Positions 1-6,534 of a stretch of DNA of 20,293 bases are shown piece after piece. Origin of the DNA: CALXOD01 sp964402715 (GTDB lineage Bacteria; Verrucomicrobiota; Lentisphaeria; Victivallales; Victivallaceae); assembly GCA_964402715.1 (NCBI GenBank), contig CAYODJ010000035.1, positions 1 through 20,293 on the forward strand. The letters run 5' to 3'. The translations under genes and the position numbers were made by a program. The notes under the pieces are model-generated. The model was not told the DNA's origin, searched no databases, and saw only the letters and a list, made by a program, of their open reading frames with translations. Numbering within the stretch: position 1 is the first letter of the stretch; the number at the start of each line of letters is the position of its first letter.

Positions 1-55
1 GAGCGGTTTCACGGAACTCTCCGGGGTTTTCCTGTGCCGTGAAACCGTCATCGCC
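1..55. repeat. 55-bp repeat element, copy 1 (window edge)
   Basis: These 55 bases are identical to 2460-2514. In the second copy the element sits at the end of a pseudopilin gene and supplies the 3' half of its terminator (here positions 19-30, CTCCGGGG plus TTTT). It also contains a perfect 11-bp inverted repeat, CGGTTTCACGG (4-14) and CCGTGAAACCG (37-47). By analogy an H-X9-DG pseudopilin gene probably ends just upstream of the window. The window starting exactly at the repeat boundary, and the repeat being 55 bp long, could also reflect a contig end made at a 55-mer overlap by the assembler; this is inference. Confidence 0.85.
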
Positions 56-527
56 TCTTCAGGCGCGACACGAGACAGTGAGAGCGGATCGCGTCCGCAG
101 CCTCGGACAACTTAACCCGGACATCCTCCGCCGTGCGGCTCCGCGCCAGACCCGGAAATTAAACGCCGCCGAAGGACGGCAGGGAGTTCATCGGCAGCAG
201 GCTTGAAAAGGGACATCACTGCGGGAACGCTCATTCAAGGGCATCCGGAAAGCGCTTCCCGGGGATGCCCGCCTCATAAAGCCGTGACTCCTGCTTCTTC
301 TTCGTCCGCGCTTTTCCCGACGGCCGGATGGGAGGATGACTTCCTTAGAATCGATCCGGATGCGCCGGACGCGGTTTCCCAACGGCTTCCCCTGCGGCTT
401 CCGCCCTGCGGAGAGTTCAAGCGCGATCCCCCTCCGTGACAACTTCCTCCCGTTTCGGTAAAACCGCACGATTTCCACTGAAAAACTGCAAAAACCTAAA
501 ATCTTTTTCATTTTCAACAAGCTTTTC
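56..527. other. gene-free stretch upstream of first pseudopilin gene
   Basis: I see no convincing gene here. Short open frames exist on both strands, but none has a good ribosome binding site, a recognisable motif or a plausible protein composition. An imperfect hairpin lies at 239-270 (8-bp arms GGGCATCC and GGATGCCC, with an inner GGAA/TTCC pair). It has no T-run, so it is not a standard terminator. The last 50 bases become A/T-rich and lead into the promoter of the next gene. Confidence 0.6.
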
Positions 528-580
528 AAAAAAAAAAAAAAAAAAATGCCCTTGCCGAAAATCTGCGCTTCTGCTAGAAT
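528..580 (+). promoter_or_regulatory. sigma70-type promoter with 19-A tract, first pseudopilin gene
   Basis: The -35 is TTGCCG (552-557) and the -10 is TAGAAT (575-580), with a 17-bp spacer and an extended -10 TG at 572-573. A run of 19 A (528-546) sits directly upstream of the -35, where an UP element would contact the RNA polymerase alpha subunits. The same layout precedes the next gene at 1595-1644, including the bases ATTCACG after the -10, so it is a conserved promoter module. The start codon is about 70 bases downstream. Confidence 0.75.
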
Positions 581-652
581 TCACGCCGAACACGGCATGA
601 AGCGGTCCGCAGGCAATGAATGAAGAGCAATTTTCTAAGGAAAGGGAGAAGA

Positions 653-1384
653 ATGAAGAGAAAGACAAGTTTCACTCTGATTGAGCTGCTGGTGGTGATC
701 GCCATCATCGCGATTCTCGCCGGCATGCTGCTGCCGGCGCTGTCCAAGGCGCGGGCCGCGGCGATGAAGGCGAGCTGCATGAACAACCTCAAGCAGCTGA
801 ATCTCGCCGTGTTCCAGTACGTCGACGCCAACGATCAGTATCTGCCGTTCGTGCAGGGCTCCGATCCCACGTACGGCAACTTCAACACCGGCTACTGGAA
901 ATTTCTTCTCGCCGAGTACGCGGGGGTGAAGCTCCTGCCGGGCAAGCAGGCGCACCAGCAGACGGTGCTGGGCGAGGGGGTCTTCCTCTGTCCGGCATGG
1001 TCCCCGTCGGGCGGCGCCGAGTGGAACGGCTACTGGAGGGGCGGCTACGGAATGAACCTCATGGCCTGCGGCATCGAGCCGGCTCCGTCGACCCCCACCG
1101 ACTTTGTGGTGCGCAAAATCAACTCGCTGACCATTCCGGCGGAGACCATCGTCATCGGCGACACCTCGGACGCACCCGCGGCCGTCAACAACGTCTACTC
1201 GGGCTGCGTCTATCACAAGGATGATCACGACGTCGGCGTCGGCGACCGCCACGGCAACTCCATCAACGTCGCATGGGCGGACGGCCACGTGAGCAACATG
1301 AGCAAGCCGGTGCTGGAGGCCGGCAAGGATGTCATCGACAGCAAGTTAGAGAAGACGCGGTACTACTATCTGGCGGTGAAATAA
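653..1384 (+). CDS. H-X9-DG type prepilin-like protein (pseudopilin paralog 1)
   Basis: A 243-residue type II pseudopilin-like protein. The N-terminus MKRKTSFTLIELLVV is a class III prepilin signal: a short basic leader, predicted cleavage before F7, Glu at mature position +5, and a hydrophobic helix to about residue 30. The residue before the cleavage site is Ser, not Gly. A CMNNLKQL motif at about 43-50 and the C-terminal H200-x9-D210-G211 motif place it in the prepilin-processing-associated H-X9-DG family. Its exact role is unknown; it probably assembles into, or is handled by, a T2SS-like pseudopilus. Start 653 is preferred over the in-frame ATG at 620 because GGGAGAA precedes it at proper distance and the paralog at 1701 starts identically. 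It has its own promoter and terminator. Confidence 0.88.
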   Translation: MKRKTSFTLIELLVVIAIIAILAGMLLPALSKARAAAMKASCMNNLKQLNLAVFQYVDANDQYLPFVQGSDPTYGNFNTGYWKFLLAEYAGVKLLPGKQAHQQTVLGEGVFLCPAWSPSGGAEWNGYWRGGYGMNLMACGIEPAPSTPTDFVVRKINSLTIPAETIVIGDTSDAPAAVNNVYSGCVYHKDDHDVGVGDRHGNSINVAWADGHVSNMSKPVLEAGKDVIDSKLEKTRYYYLAVK

Positions 1385-1438
1385 CGGAAAGATCCCGGCG
1401 GAGCATGTCTGCACGGCCGCCGGAGCAGGAGAATACGT

Positions 1439-1478
1439 GCCGCGATGATTTCCACCGGAAACCGTCGCGGCCGTTTTT
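1439..1478 (+). terminator. intrinsic terminator of first pseudopilin gene
   Basis: Arms 1439-1453 and 1457-1471 form a 15-bp stem with one G-T wobble and one mismatch around a 3-base loop, followed by CG and five T (1474-1478). It lies 55 bases after the stop codon. The rest of 1385-1594 holds no gene that I can support. Confidence 0.85.
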
Positions 1479-1594
1479 CATGGCTTTCCGCGGAAATCAC
1501 CAAAAAAGCGAGGTTCAGATTCTCCGCCCCCGTTTCATCCCCGGTTCACCGGGACGTGATTGAAAAACAATCTTCTTTTTTCAATCGTTTTTTC

Positions 1595-1644
1595 AAAAAA
1601 AAAAAAAAATGCCCCTTGCCGTGAAATGTCGTTTTTGCTAAAAT
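1595..1644 (+). promoter_or_regulatory. sigma70-type promoter with 15-A tract, second pseudopilin gene
   Basis: The -35 is TTGCCG (1616-1621), the spacer is 17 bp, and the -10 is TAAAAT (1639-1644) with extended TG at 1636-1637. A run of 15 A (1595-1609) lies immediately upstream. It is a near copy of the promoter at 528-580, differing mainly in spacer sequence and in A-tract length (15 against 19). The start codon follows about 56 bases after the -10. Confidence 0.75.
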
Positions 1645-1700
1645 TCACGGCAAACACGGTAGCGGTTACCGGATTGTAAATTATTGAGGAAAGAGAGAAA

Positions 1701-2417
1701 ATGAAGAGAAAGACAAGTTTCACGCTGATCGAGCTGCTGGTGGTGATCGCCATCATCGCGATTCTCGCCGGCATGCTGCTGCCGGCGCTGTCCAAGGCCC
1801 GCGGCGCGGCGATGAAGGCGAGCTGCATGAACAACCTCAAACAGCTGGATCTCGGCGTATTCCAGTACGTCGACGCCAATGATCAGTGGCTTCCGCAGCA
1901 TACCGGCGCTGATCCGGTCTACGGCGATTTCAGCGGTGCCTACTGGAAGTTCCTGCTCGCCGAACATGCCGGGGTCAAGCTCCTGAGCAACGACAAGACT
2001 GCGGCCAAGCAGACTGTGCTGAGCGAAGGCGTCTTCCTCTGCCCCAGCTGGTCGGGAGGGGATGCCTGGACCGTCTATTTCAGGGGCGGTTACGGACATA
2101 ACTTCAAAGCCTGCGGCATATCTCCGACGGAAGGCTGGGGAATGTTCAGAATCACCTCGCTCACCATTCCGGCGGAGACGCTCATCATCGCCGACTCGTC
2201 GGACAAGGCCAAGGACGGGATCACCGCCGTCGTCGCCTATTCCAAGGACGATCAGAATGTCGGCGTCGGCGACCGTCACGGGAACGCCATCAACGTCGCC
2301 TGGGCGGACGGACACGTGAGCAACGTGAGCAAACCGGTGCTGGAAGCGGGGAAGGACTTCCTCGAGAACCCCAAGAACTACGCGAAAGATCAGTACTACT
2401 ACGTGTCGGAGAAGTAG
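1701..2417 (+). CDS. H-X9-DG type prepilin-like protein (pseudopilin paralog 2)
   Basis: A 238-residue paralog of the protein at 653-1384. The first 65 residues differ at only about four positions, and the DNA of the first 150 bases is almost identical. The central part (about residues 65-150) has diverged strongly. The C-terminal region, including H193-x9-D203-G204, is conserved. The leader ends in Ser before FTLIE, so it also lacks Gly at -1. The start follows the AGGAAAGAGAG ribosome binding site. As a class III prepilin-like protein it should sit in the inner membrane until cleaved and N-methylated by a prepilin peptidase, which is not in this window. The near-identical ends with a variable middle suggest recent tandem duplication plus diversification or gene conversion. 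Confidence 0.88.
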   Translation: MKRKTSFTLIELLVVIAIIAILAGMLLPALSKARGAAMKASCMNNLKQLDLGVFQYVDANDQWLPQHTGADPVYGDFSGAYWKFLLAEHAGVKLLSNDKTAAKQTVLSEGVFLCPSWSGGDAWTVYFRGGYGHNFKACGISPTEGWGMFRITSLTIPAETLIIADSSDKAKDGITAVVAYSKDDQNVGVGDRHGNAINVAWADGHVSNVSKPVLEAGKDFLENPKNYAKDQYYYVSEK

Positions 2418-2452
2418 CCGCGTCCGGAAGACGGAAAAGGCTTTCCGACCTG

Positions 2453-2489
2453 AACCCCGGAGCGGTTTCACGGAACTCTCCGGGGTTTT
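2453..2489 (+). terminator. intrinsic terminator of second pseudopilin gene
   Basis: AACCCCGGAG (2453-2462) pairs perfectly with CTCCGGGGTT (2478-2487), and the run TTTT (2486-2489) follows. The loop contains the left arm (2463-2473) of a second 11-bp inverted repeat whose right arm is 2496-2506. The two stems therefore interlock: they could form a pseudoknot or compete as alternative structures. Confidence 0.8.
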
Positions 2490-2514
2490 CCTGTGCCGTG
2501 AAACCGTCATCGCC
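2460..2514. repeat. 55-bp repeat element, copy 2
   Basis: Identical to window positions 1-55. It includes most of the terminator stem loop and the inverted repeat CGGTTTCACGG / CCGTGAAACCG (2463-2473 and 2496-2506). A shorter degenerate echo, CGGAACTCCCCGG, follows near 2522-2534. Confidence 0.85.
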
Positions 2515-2630
2515 GGCTCCCGCGGAACTCCCCGGAGCCGCGGAATCCGGCATGAAAGCTTCATGCCCCCCTGCGGGATGACGCCTTGAATTTCCTGTCG
2601 AGACGACGGCCGTGCCGGCGGGCCGCGCCG
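2515..2630. other. gene-free stretch with small hairpins
   Basis: No gene is seen. Two compact hairpins are visible: CGGCTCC (2514-2520) with GGAGCCG (2534-2540), and GGCATGAA (2549-2556) with TTCATGCC (2560-2567). Neither is followed by a T-run. They may be secondary structures at the end of the upstream transcript or bidirectional transcript boundaries. Confidence 0.45.
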
Positions 2631-2685
2631 TTCCGGAAAATTAGCGGCGTTTACTTTTTCAAACGACTTCCGAAAAATTACGGCG
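2631..2685. promoter_or_regulatory. direct repeat upstream of the dut promoter, possible operator
   Basis: TTCCGGAAAATTAGCGGCG (2631-2649) recurs as TTCCGAAAAATTACGGCG (2668-2685), with one substitution and one indel. The 37-base step between the copies is the same as the distance from the second copy to the -35 at 2705. The position just upstream of a promoter suggests two binding sites for a regulator. I do not recognise the factor. Confidence 0.4.
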
Positions 2686-2704
2686 AATTTTCCCCGTGAA
2701 ACGC

Positions 2705-2733
2705 TTGCACTCAGGGGAATTCCATGCTATTTA
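2705..2733 (+). promoter_or_regulatory. sigma70-type promoter upstream of dut and the T2SS block
   Basis: The -35 is TTGCAC (2705-2710), the spacer is 17 bp, and the -10 is TATTTA (2728-2733) with the extended element TGC (2725-2727). It shares the TGCTA core with the other promoters in this window. It would leave a leader of about 165 bases before the dut start. I found no other promoter of this type and no intrinsic terminator between here and 16220, so it may drive the whole block; that is inference. Confidence 0.6.
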
Positions 2734-2903
2734 GACCCGTTGGAAAAACCGCCGGAAATCATCCTGAGCGGATCTCCGTTCCCCCAGCCTTTACGGACGG
2801 AGACGATGCGCGGCGCCGCTGCGGAAGCGGAGGGGGGACGCGGAAAAACGCCGGCGGCGTGAATCGCGGCGCCGGAGGCCTCGAAACCGAAAGGTGAACC
2901 GTC

Positions 2904-3425
2904 TTGGAAAAAATCGACATGCCCTCCGGCCCGGCCGGAGACCCGGATCCGGCGGTGGTGCACTTCCGCATGGAACCGGGATGCGAAGACCTCGTTCCGC
3001 GCCAGGCGCACCCTGACGACGCCGGATACGATCTCAGGAGCAGTCAGGAGGTTGTTCTGTCGCCGCTCGCGTCCGCTATGGTGCACACCGGCGTGCATGT
3101 GCTCATGCACCGCCCCGAGGTGCCCGGCGTCCGGCTGCAGATGCTCGCCGACGTCCGCTCGCGCTCGGGGCTGGCCTGCAGACACGGCATATTCGTGCTG
3201 AACAGCCCGGGCACCATAGATCAGTCCTACACCGGAGAAATCTGCGTCGTGCTCTTCAACACGGGAAACGAACCGTACGCGGTGCGCCGCGGAGACCGCG
3301 TCGCCCAGCTGGTGTTCCTGTATCAGCCGGCGGTGGAGCTCCGGAACACGCCGACAGCGGAATTCGCGACGATGGCGGCCGCGGCGCAGCGCGGCGAGGC
3401 CGGCTTCGGTTCCACCGGCGTGTAG
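2904..3425 (+). CDS. dut: deoxyuridine 5'-triphosphate nucleotidohydrolase (dUTPase)
   Basis: Hydrolyses dUTP to dUMP and pyrophosphate, keeping uracil out of DNA and supplying dUMP for thymidylate synthesis. The 173-residue protein carries all five trimeric dUTPase motifs: DDAGYDL (38-44), RSRSGLA (85-91), GTIDQSYTGEI (103-113), RGDRVAQLV (129-137), and the C-terminal flexible lid RGEAGFGSTG (163-172). The catalytic Asp is within GTID. The start is probably TTG at 2904, because AAGGTGA (about 2891-2897) lies at good distance. An in-frame ATG at 2919 would only remove five residues. The N-terminus is about 25 residues longer than in many bacterial Dut proteins. It is 98 bases upstream of the repeat-protein gene and on the same strand as the T2SS genes, which is an unusual neighbourhood for a housekeeping enzyme. 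Confidence 0.93.
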   Translation: MEKIDMPSGPAGDPDPAVVHFRMEPGCEDLVPRQAHPDDAGYDLRSSQEVVLSPLASAMVHTGVHVLMHRPEVPGVRLQMLADVRSRSGLACRHGIFVLNSPGTIDQSYTGEICVVLFNTGNEPYAVRRGDRVAQLVFLYQPAVELRNTPTAEFATMAAAAQRGEAGFGSTGV

Positions 3426-3523
3426 GTCATGTTTCAGGAACCGTCCCACGGCGCCGGAACCGCCGGAGCGGAGATCACATATGATTGAATTCCGGAAAAA
3501 TGATTTCAAATAGGAGCAGCCCC

Positions 3524-4534
3524 ATGACAGAATTCAGTGTCCCGCCGCGCCGGAGGAACCTCCGCGCGGACATTTCCCGCCGCGGAACACGCCGCGTCCG
3601 TCTGCTGCCGGTGATGATGATCCTGACGGCCGCCGTCGCCTGCGCCGCCGCGGAGACCGCGCCGGTTCAGCCGCAGCCGCAGAACGCGGCCTCCCCCGCA
3701 GCCTCCCCCGCAGTTCCCCCAGCGGCTTCCCCTGCGGATCCGTCGCGGGGACGGCACGGCATGGGACTCTTCGAACAGGGACGAGCCCTGCTCAAGGAGA
3801 AATTCCCGGATGAATACGCGTCCATCGAACAACTCTGGCTCACCGACCGGCGCGGAGCCGTGCGCAAAATCATGGAGCTGGCCCCCAGACTGGGATTCGA
3901 TCTTCCGCCTGGAATCGCGGAGCGCATCAGCGAACGGCTCGCCATGCATGCCGCCGGCGGCGACGGAGCCGACTGGCGGCAGGAATGGGGCAGAATCATC
4001 GACGCCGTCAAGATGAAGTTTCCCTCCGAGTACGCACAGCTCGCGCCGCTGTGGCAGAACGAGCCGGACCGCGCCCTGGAGCGGCTGCAGCTGCTGGCGC
4101 AGAACGCCGGCGTCAGTTTCCCGGCCATGCCGGGCTCCGACGTCTCCGGATACCCCTCCCCGCGCGACCGCGGCCGCTTCATGGAGGCCGAGGCGGAACG
4201 CATCCTGCGGAAGGATTCGCCGGAAAATTTCAGCAAGCTCGAGGCGCTGCGTAAGACCGATCCGGACGCCGCCCGCGAATATTTCCGCAAGATGGCCCGC
4301 GACGCGGGTCTCACCCCTGAGAAGCTGCTGGCGCCCGAGAAGAAGACGGACGCGGGCGACGGCGCCGCCGGTTCCGGCGGCAAGGTCGAAAGCGTGGTCT
4401 TCACCGACAAGGAGCTCGAGGAGCAGTATTCTCAGCAGCAGTCCGGCGGACAGGGCGGGAACGGCCGCGGCGGACAGTTCCGCGGACCGTTCCGGAGCGG
4501 CGGATTCATGCCGCCGTTCGACCGCCGGCATTGA
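3524..4534 (+). CDS. exported protein of unknown function with three helical repeats
   Basis: I do not recognise this 336-residue protein. The start at 3524 follows TAGGAG at 7 bases. The N-terminus is Arg-rich, then a hydrophobic stretch (about 27-43, ending ACAAAE) looks like a signal peptide; Cys40 could alternatively be lipidated, though the lipobox is poor. A Pro/Ala-rich linker follows (about 45-75). Three related helical units then occur at about 83-128, 157-200 and 224-265, with the pattern KFPxEYAxLxxLW in the first two and a weaker SPENFSKLEAL version in the third, each followed by a helix and a Gly-containing turn. The tail is rich in Gly, Gln and Arg. It lies between dut and gspL. 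It could be a periplasmic accessory of the secretion system or an unrelated passenger. Confidence 0.75.
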   Translation: MTEFSVPPRRRNLRADISRRGTRRVRLLPVMMILTAAVACAAAETAPVQPQPQNAASPAASPAVPPAASPADPSRGRHGMGLFEQGRALLKEKFPDEYASIEQLWLTDRRGAVRKIMELAPRLGFDLPPGIAERISERLAMHAAGGDGADWRQEWGRIIDAVKMKFPSEYAQLAPLWQNEPDRALERLQLLAQNAGVSFPAMPGSDVSGYPSPRDRGRFMEAEAERILRKDSPENFSKLEALRKTDPDAAREYFRKMARDAGLTPEKLLAPEKKTDAGDGAAGSGGKVESVVFTDKELEEQYSQQQSGGQGGNGRGGQFRGPFRSGGFMPPFDRRH

Positions 4535-4603
4535 CGAAACACCGCGGACCGACGGAGCGCCGCGCCGATCCGTCGCCGATCCGGATAAAACAAGGCTGAG
4601 ACC

Positions 4604-5908
4604 ATGCCGTTGTCGGGCGAAAACGAATACGTGATCATCACTCTGGGCTGCGACCGCGCCCTGCGCGGACTGCGCCTTCTCAGGAAGAAGGGCGTCGAGA
4701 TCGCCGCGTGGGCGTCGCTCCCCCCCGACCCGAGACCGCTCGCCGAGCGGCTCGACGATCTGGGCAGGCGCGTCGCCTGGCGGAAGAGCGCCGTCGCGCT
4801 GATCGCCCCCGCCGTGCCGGAATCGGTGTTCTTCGTCGCGTCCCTGCCGGCCGGAGGCGGCGTGAGCGCCAGGAAGCTCGTCGGCTCGGCGCTGGAGTTC
4901 GAGGCGCCGCTGCACATGCTGCGCCAGGGAGTCGTGAGCCGCAACGAATTCATCGCCTCGCCGTCGTCCGACGGATCGGGAAATCAGACGCTGGAGACCG
5001 CCGTGTGGAGCGTGCCGGAAGGCGCACTGGACGAACTGTTCGGGGCGCTGGTTCAGCTGCGGCGCCCCGTCGACGCCGTCCTCTCGCCCTACATGGCACT
5101 GACGGCGACGGCCGCCGGCGTCGGCCGCGGCGGAACGGCGTATTTCGCGGATTTCGATCCGGGATTCTTCTGGAGGGACGGCTCGTTCCACCCGGTCGAA
5201 CCGGGACTGGAGCCCGACAACGCGGCGCTGACGGACGAGATGTGCGCCTTCTACCGCGCCCCCGTCCGCAATCAGGCCGAGACGGCGGACGGTCCGGATT
5301 CAGGCGGCGACGTCCGCCGCGACGGGGCGTTTCTGCCCGCCCTGGTTCTGGGAAAGTTCGCCGTCGCGAACCGTCAGCGCGGTCAGATCCGGTCCCTGGA
5401 GCTCGTGCCGCGCCAGATCCGGCCGCAGCGGCTCCGCAGCCAGCTGCGGCTGACTTTCGCGCTCGGCGCGGCGCTGATTCTCGGAGCGGCCGTGAACTCC
5501 TTCGACGCCGTCGCCGGATATCACCGCGAATACAGCAGGCTGAGGGACGGCGCCGCGGCGCTGAAGACCAAGACCGCCGCCCAGCAGCGGCGGCTGAGCT
5601 CCAGAAGCAAGGAGCTCAAGGAGATGAACCGCATTCTGGACATGAATCTGGATCAGCGCGCGCTGATCCCGCTGATCGGCCAGCTGTGCGCCGCCCTGCC
5701 CGACAATGTGCTGGTCACCCGTCTGCAGCTGAGCGAGAACAGCATCGACATCGCCATGAACACCGTTCAGGAGAACCTCGATCTGGCGGAGTCCCTGCGC
5801 AGGATCGCCGGCTTCAAGGTGGCCAACCTGCAGAACCGCAAGGTCAACGACACTCTGAGCATGATCACTCTGAAACTGAACCGTCAGGAGGCCAAGGACA
5901 GACCATGA
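4604..5908 (+). CDS. gspL: type II secretion system protein GspL-like (PilM/PilN-type fusion)
   Basis: A 434-residue inner-membrane platform protein. The N-terminal part (about 1-250) resembles the actin-like cytoplasmic domain of GspL/PilM. One transmembrane helix lies at about 281-300 (LTFALGAALILGAAV). A coiled-coil segment (about 305-345) and a PilN-like periplasmic ferredoxin-fold domain (about 345-425, including LIPLIGQLCAALPDNV) follow. In known T2SSs GspL binds the N-domain of GspE and pairs with GspM. The next gene overlaps its stop by ATGA, and that gene is GspM-like, supporting the assignment. The sequence is divergent and identification rests on architecture and gene order. PilM-PilN fusion is an equivalent description. 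Confidence 0.78.
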   Translation: MPLSGENEYVIITLGCDRALRGLRLLRKKGVEIAAWASLPPDPRPLAERLDDLGRRVAWRKSAVALIAPAVPESVFFVASLPAGGGVSARKLVGSALEFEAPLHMLRQGVVSRNEFIASPSSDGSGNQTLETAVWSVPEGALDELFGALVQLRRPVDAVLSPYMALTATAAGVGRGGTAYFADFDPGFFWRDGSFHPVEPGLEPDNAALTDEMCAFYRAPVRNQAETADGPDSGGDVRRDGAFLPALVLGKFAVANRQRGQIRSLELVPRQIRPQRLRSQLRLTFALGAALILGAAVNSFDAVAGYHREYSRLRDGAAALKTKTAAQQRRLSSRSKELKEMNRILDMNLDQRALIPLIGQLCAALPDNVLVTRLQLSENSIDIAMNTVQENLDLAESLRRIAGFKVANLQNRKVNDTLSMITLKLNRQEAKDRP

Positions 5909-6534
5909 GCAACGCGCACGAGCCGGCGGCCGCGTCCGTCCGCGGCAAAGTCGTATTCTGCGTCGTCGGACTGATCTTCTCGCTGATCATGCTGACTTTC
6001 ACTCTGGACTTCTCGTTCTCGAGCCTCATCCCCAGCGAGGCGGCGCTGACGCAGCTGCGCCGCGATCTGAAGAAGGCCGAGGCGGCGTGGGAGACGCAGG
6101 AGGCCGCCGGACGGGAGTACGACGACGCCCGGAAACGCTACCAGTCGGTCGTCGACGCCGCGTGGCTGGAGTCCCGCGACGGATCCCCGGACGTGGAGCT
6201 GCCCAAGCGCATCAACGCCGCGGCCATGGAGCTGCAGCTCGAGCTTCAGAACGTCAGCGCGGTCCGCCGCTCCCGTCTCAACGACCAGCTCTCGCTGCTG
6301 CAGCTTGACATCAACACCTACGCGACCGTGCCGACGCTGACCATGTTCCTGACCAAACTGCGCGGCCTGACGCCGCCGGTGAGCTGGGAGCAGATCAGCA
6401 TCCGTCCGGAGATGGTGCAGAACTCGGATCAGGTCTTCTTCAGCGGCACGCTCCGGGCGATCGGCCGCAGCGAGGACGGCGGGGAGTCCGCTCCGGCGGA
6501 CGACCGCAAACGCGGCGGGGGGGAACGCTCATGA
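5905..6534 (+). CDS. gspM: type II secretion system protein GspM-like (PilO-like)
   Basis: A 209-residue bitopic protein with a short cytoplasmic N-terminus, one membrane helix at about 16-37 (VFCVVGLIFSLIMLTFTL), a coiled-coil region (about 45-80) and a periplasmic domain ending in a charged tail. This is the architecture of GspM/PilO, which partners GspL/PilN in the inner-membrane assembly platform. It overlaps gspL by 4 bases at its start and gspC by 4 bases at its end, so translation is probably coupled across the three. Sequence similarity alone would not identify it; position is the main support. Confidence 0.7.
   Translation: MSNAHEPAAASVRGKVVFCVVGLIFSLIMLTFTLDFSFSSLIPSEAALTQLRRDLKKAEAAWETQEAAGREYDDARKRYQSVVDAAWLESRDGSPDVELPKRINAAAMELQLELQNVSAVRRSRLNDQLSLLQLDINTYATVPTLTMFLTKLRGLTPPVSWEQISIRPEMVQNSDQVFFSGTLRAIGRSEDGGESAPADDRKRGGGERS

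Noticed and set aside
239..270. Hairpin in the upstream gene-free region as a terminator
   Set aside because: The stem is interrupted and there is no T-run on either strand.
203..439. Small plus-strand ORF of 78 codons
   Set aside because: No ribosome binding site, Pro/Ser-rich random composition, no recognisable feature.
620..652. Upstream in-frame ATG for the first pseudopilin at 620
   Set aside because: The paralog at 1701 starts at the position equivalent to 653, and 653 has the GGGAGAA binding site.
3457..3485. TATGAT at 3480 as a -10 for the repeat-protein/T2SS genes
   Set aside because: No TTG-like -35 at the right distance and no extended TG, unlike the other promoters in the window.
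3506..5191. A 561-codon minus-strand frame, and similar ones at 15009-16460 and 17734-19299
   Set aside because: Same artefact of GC-rich codon usage. No motifs, signal or ribosome binding site.
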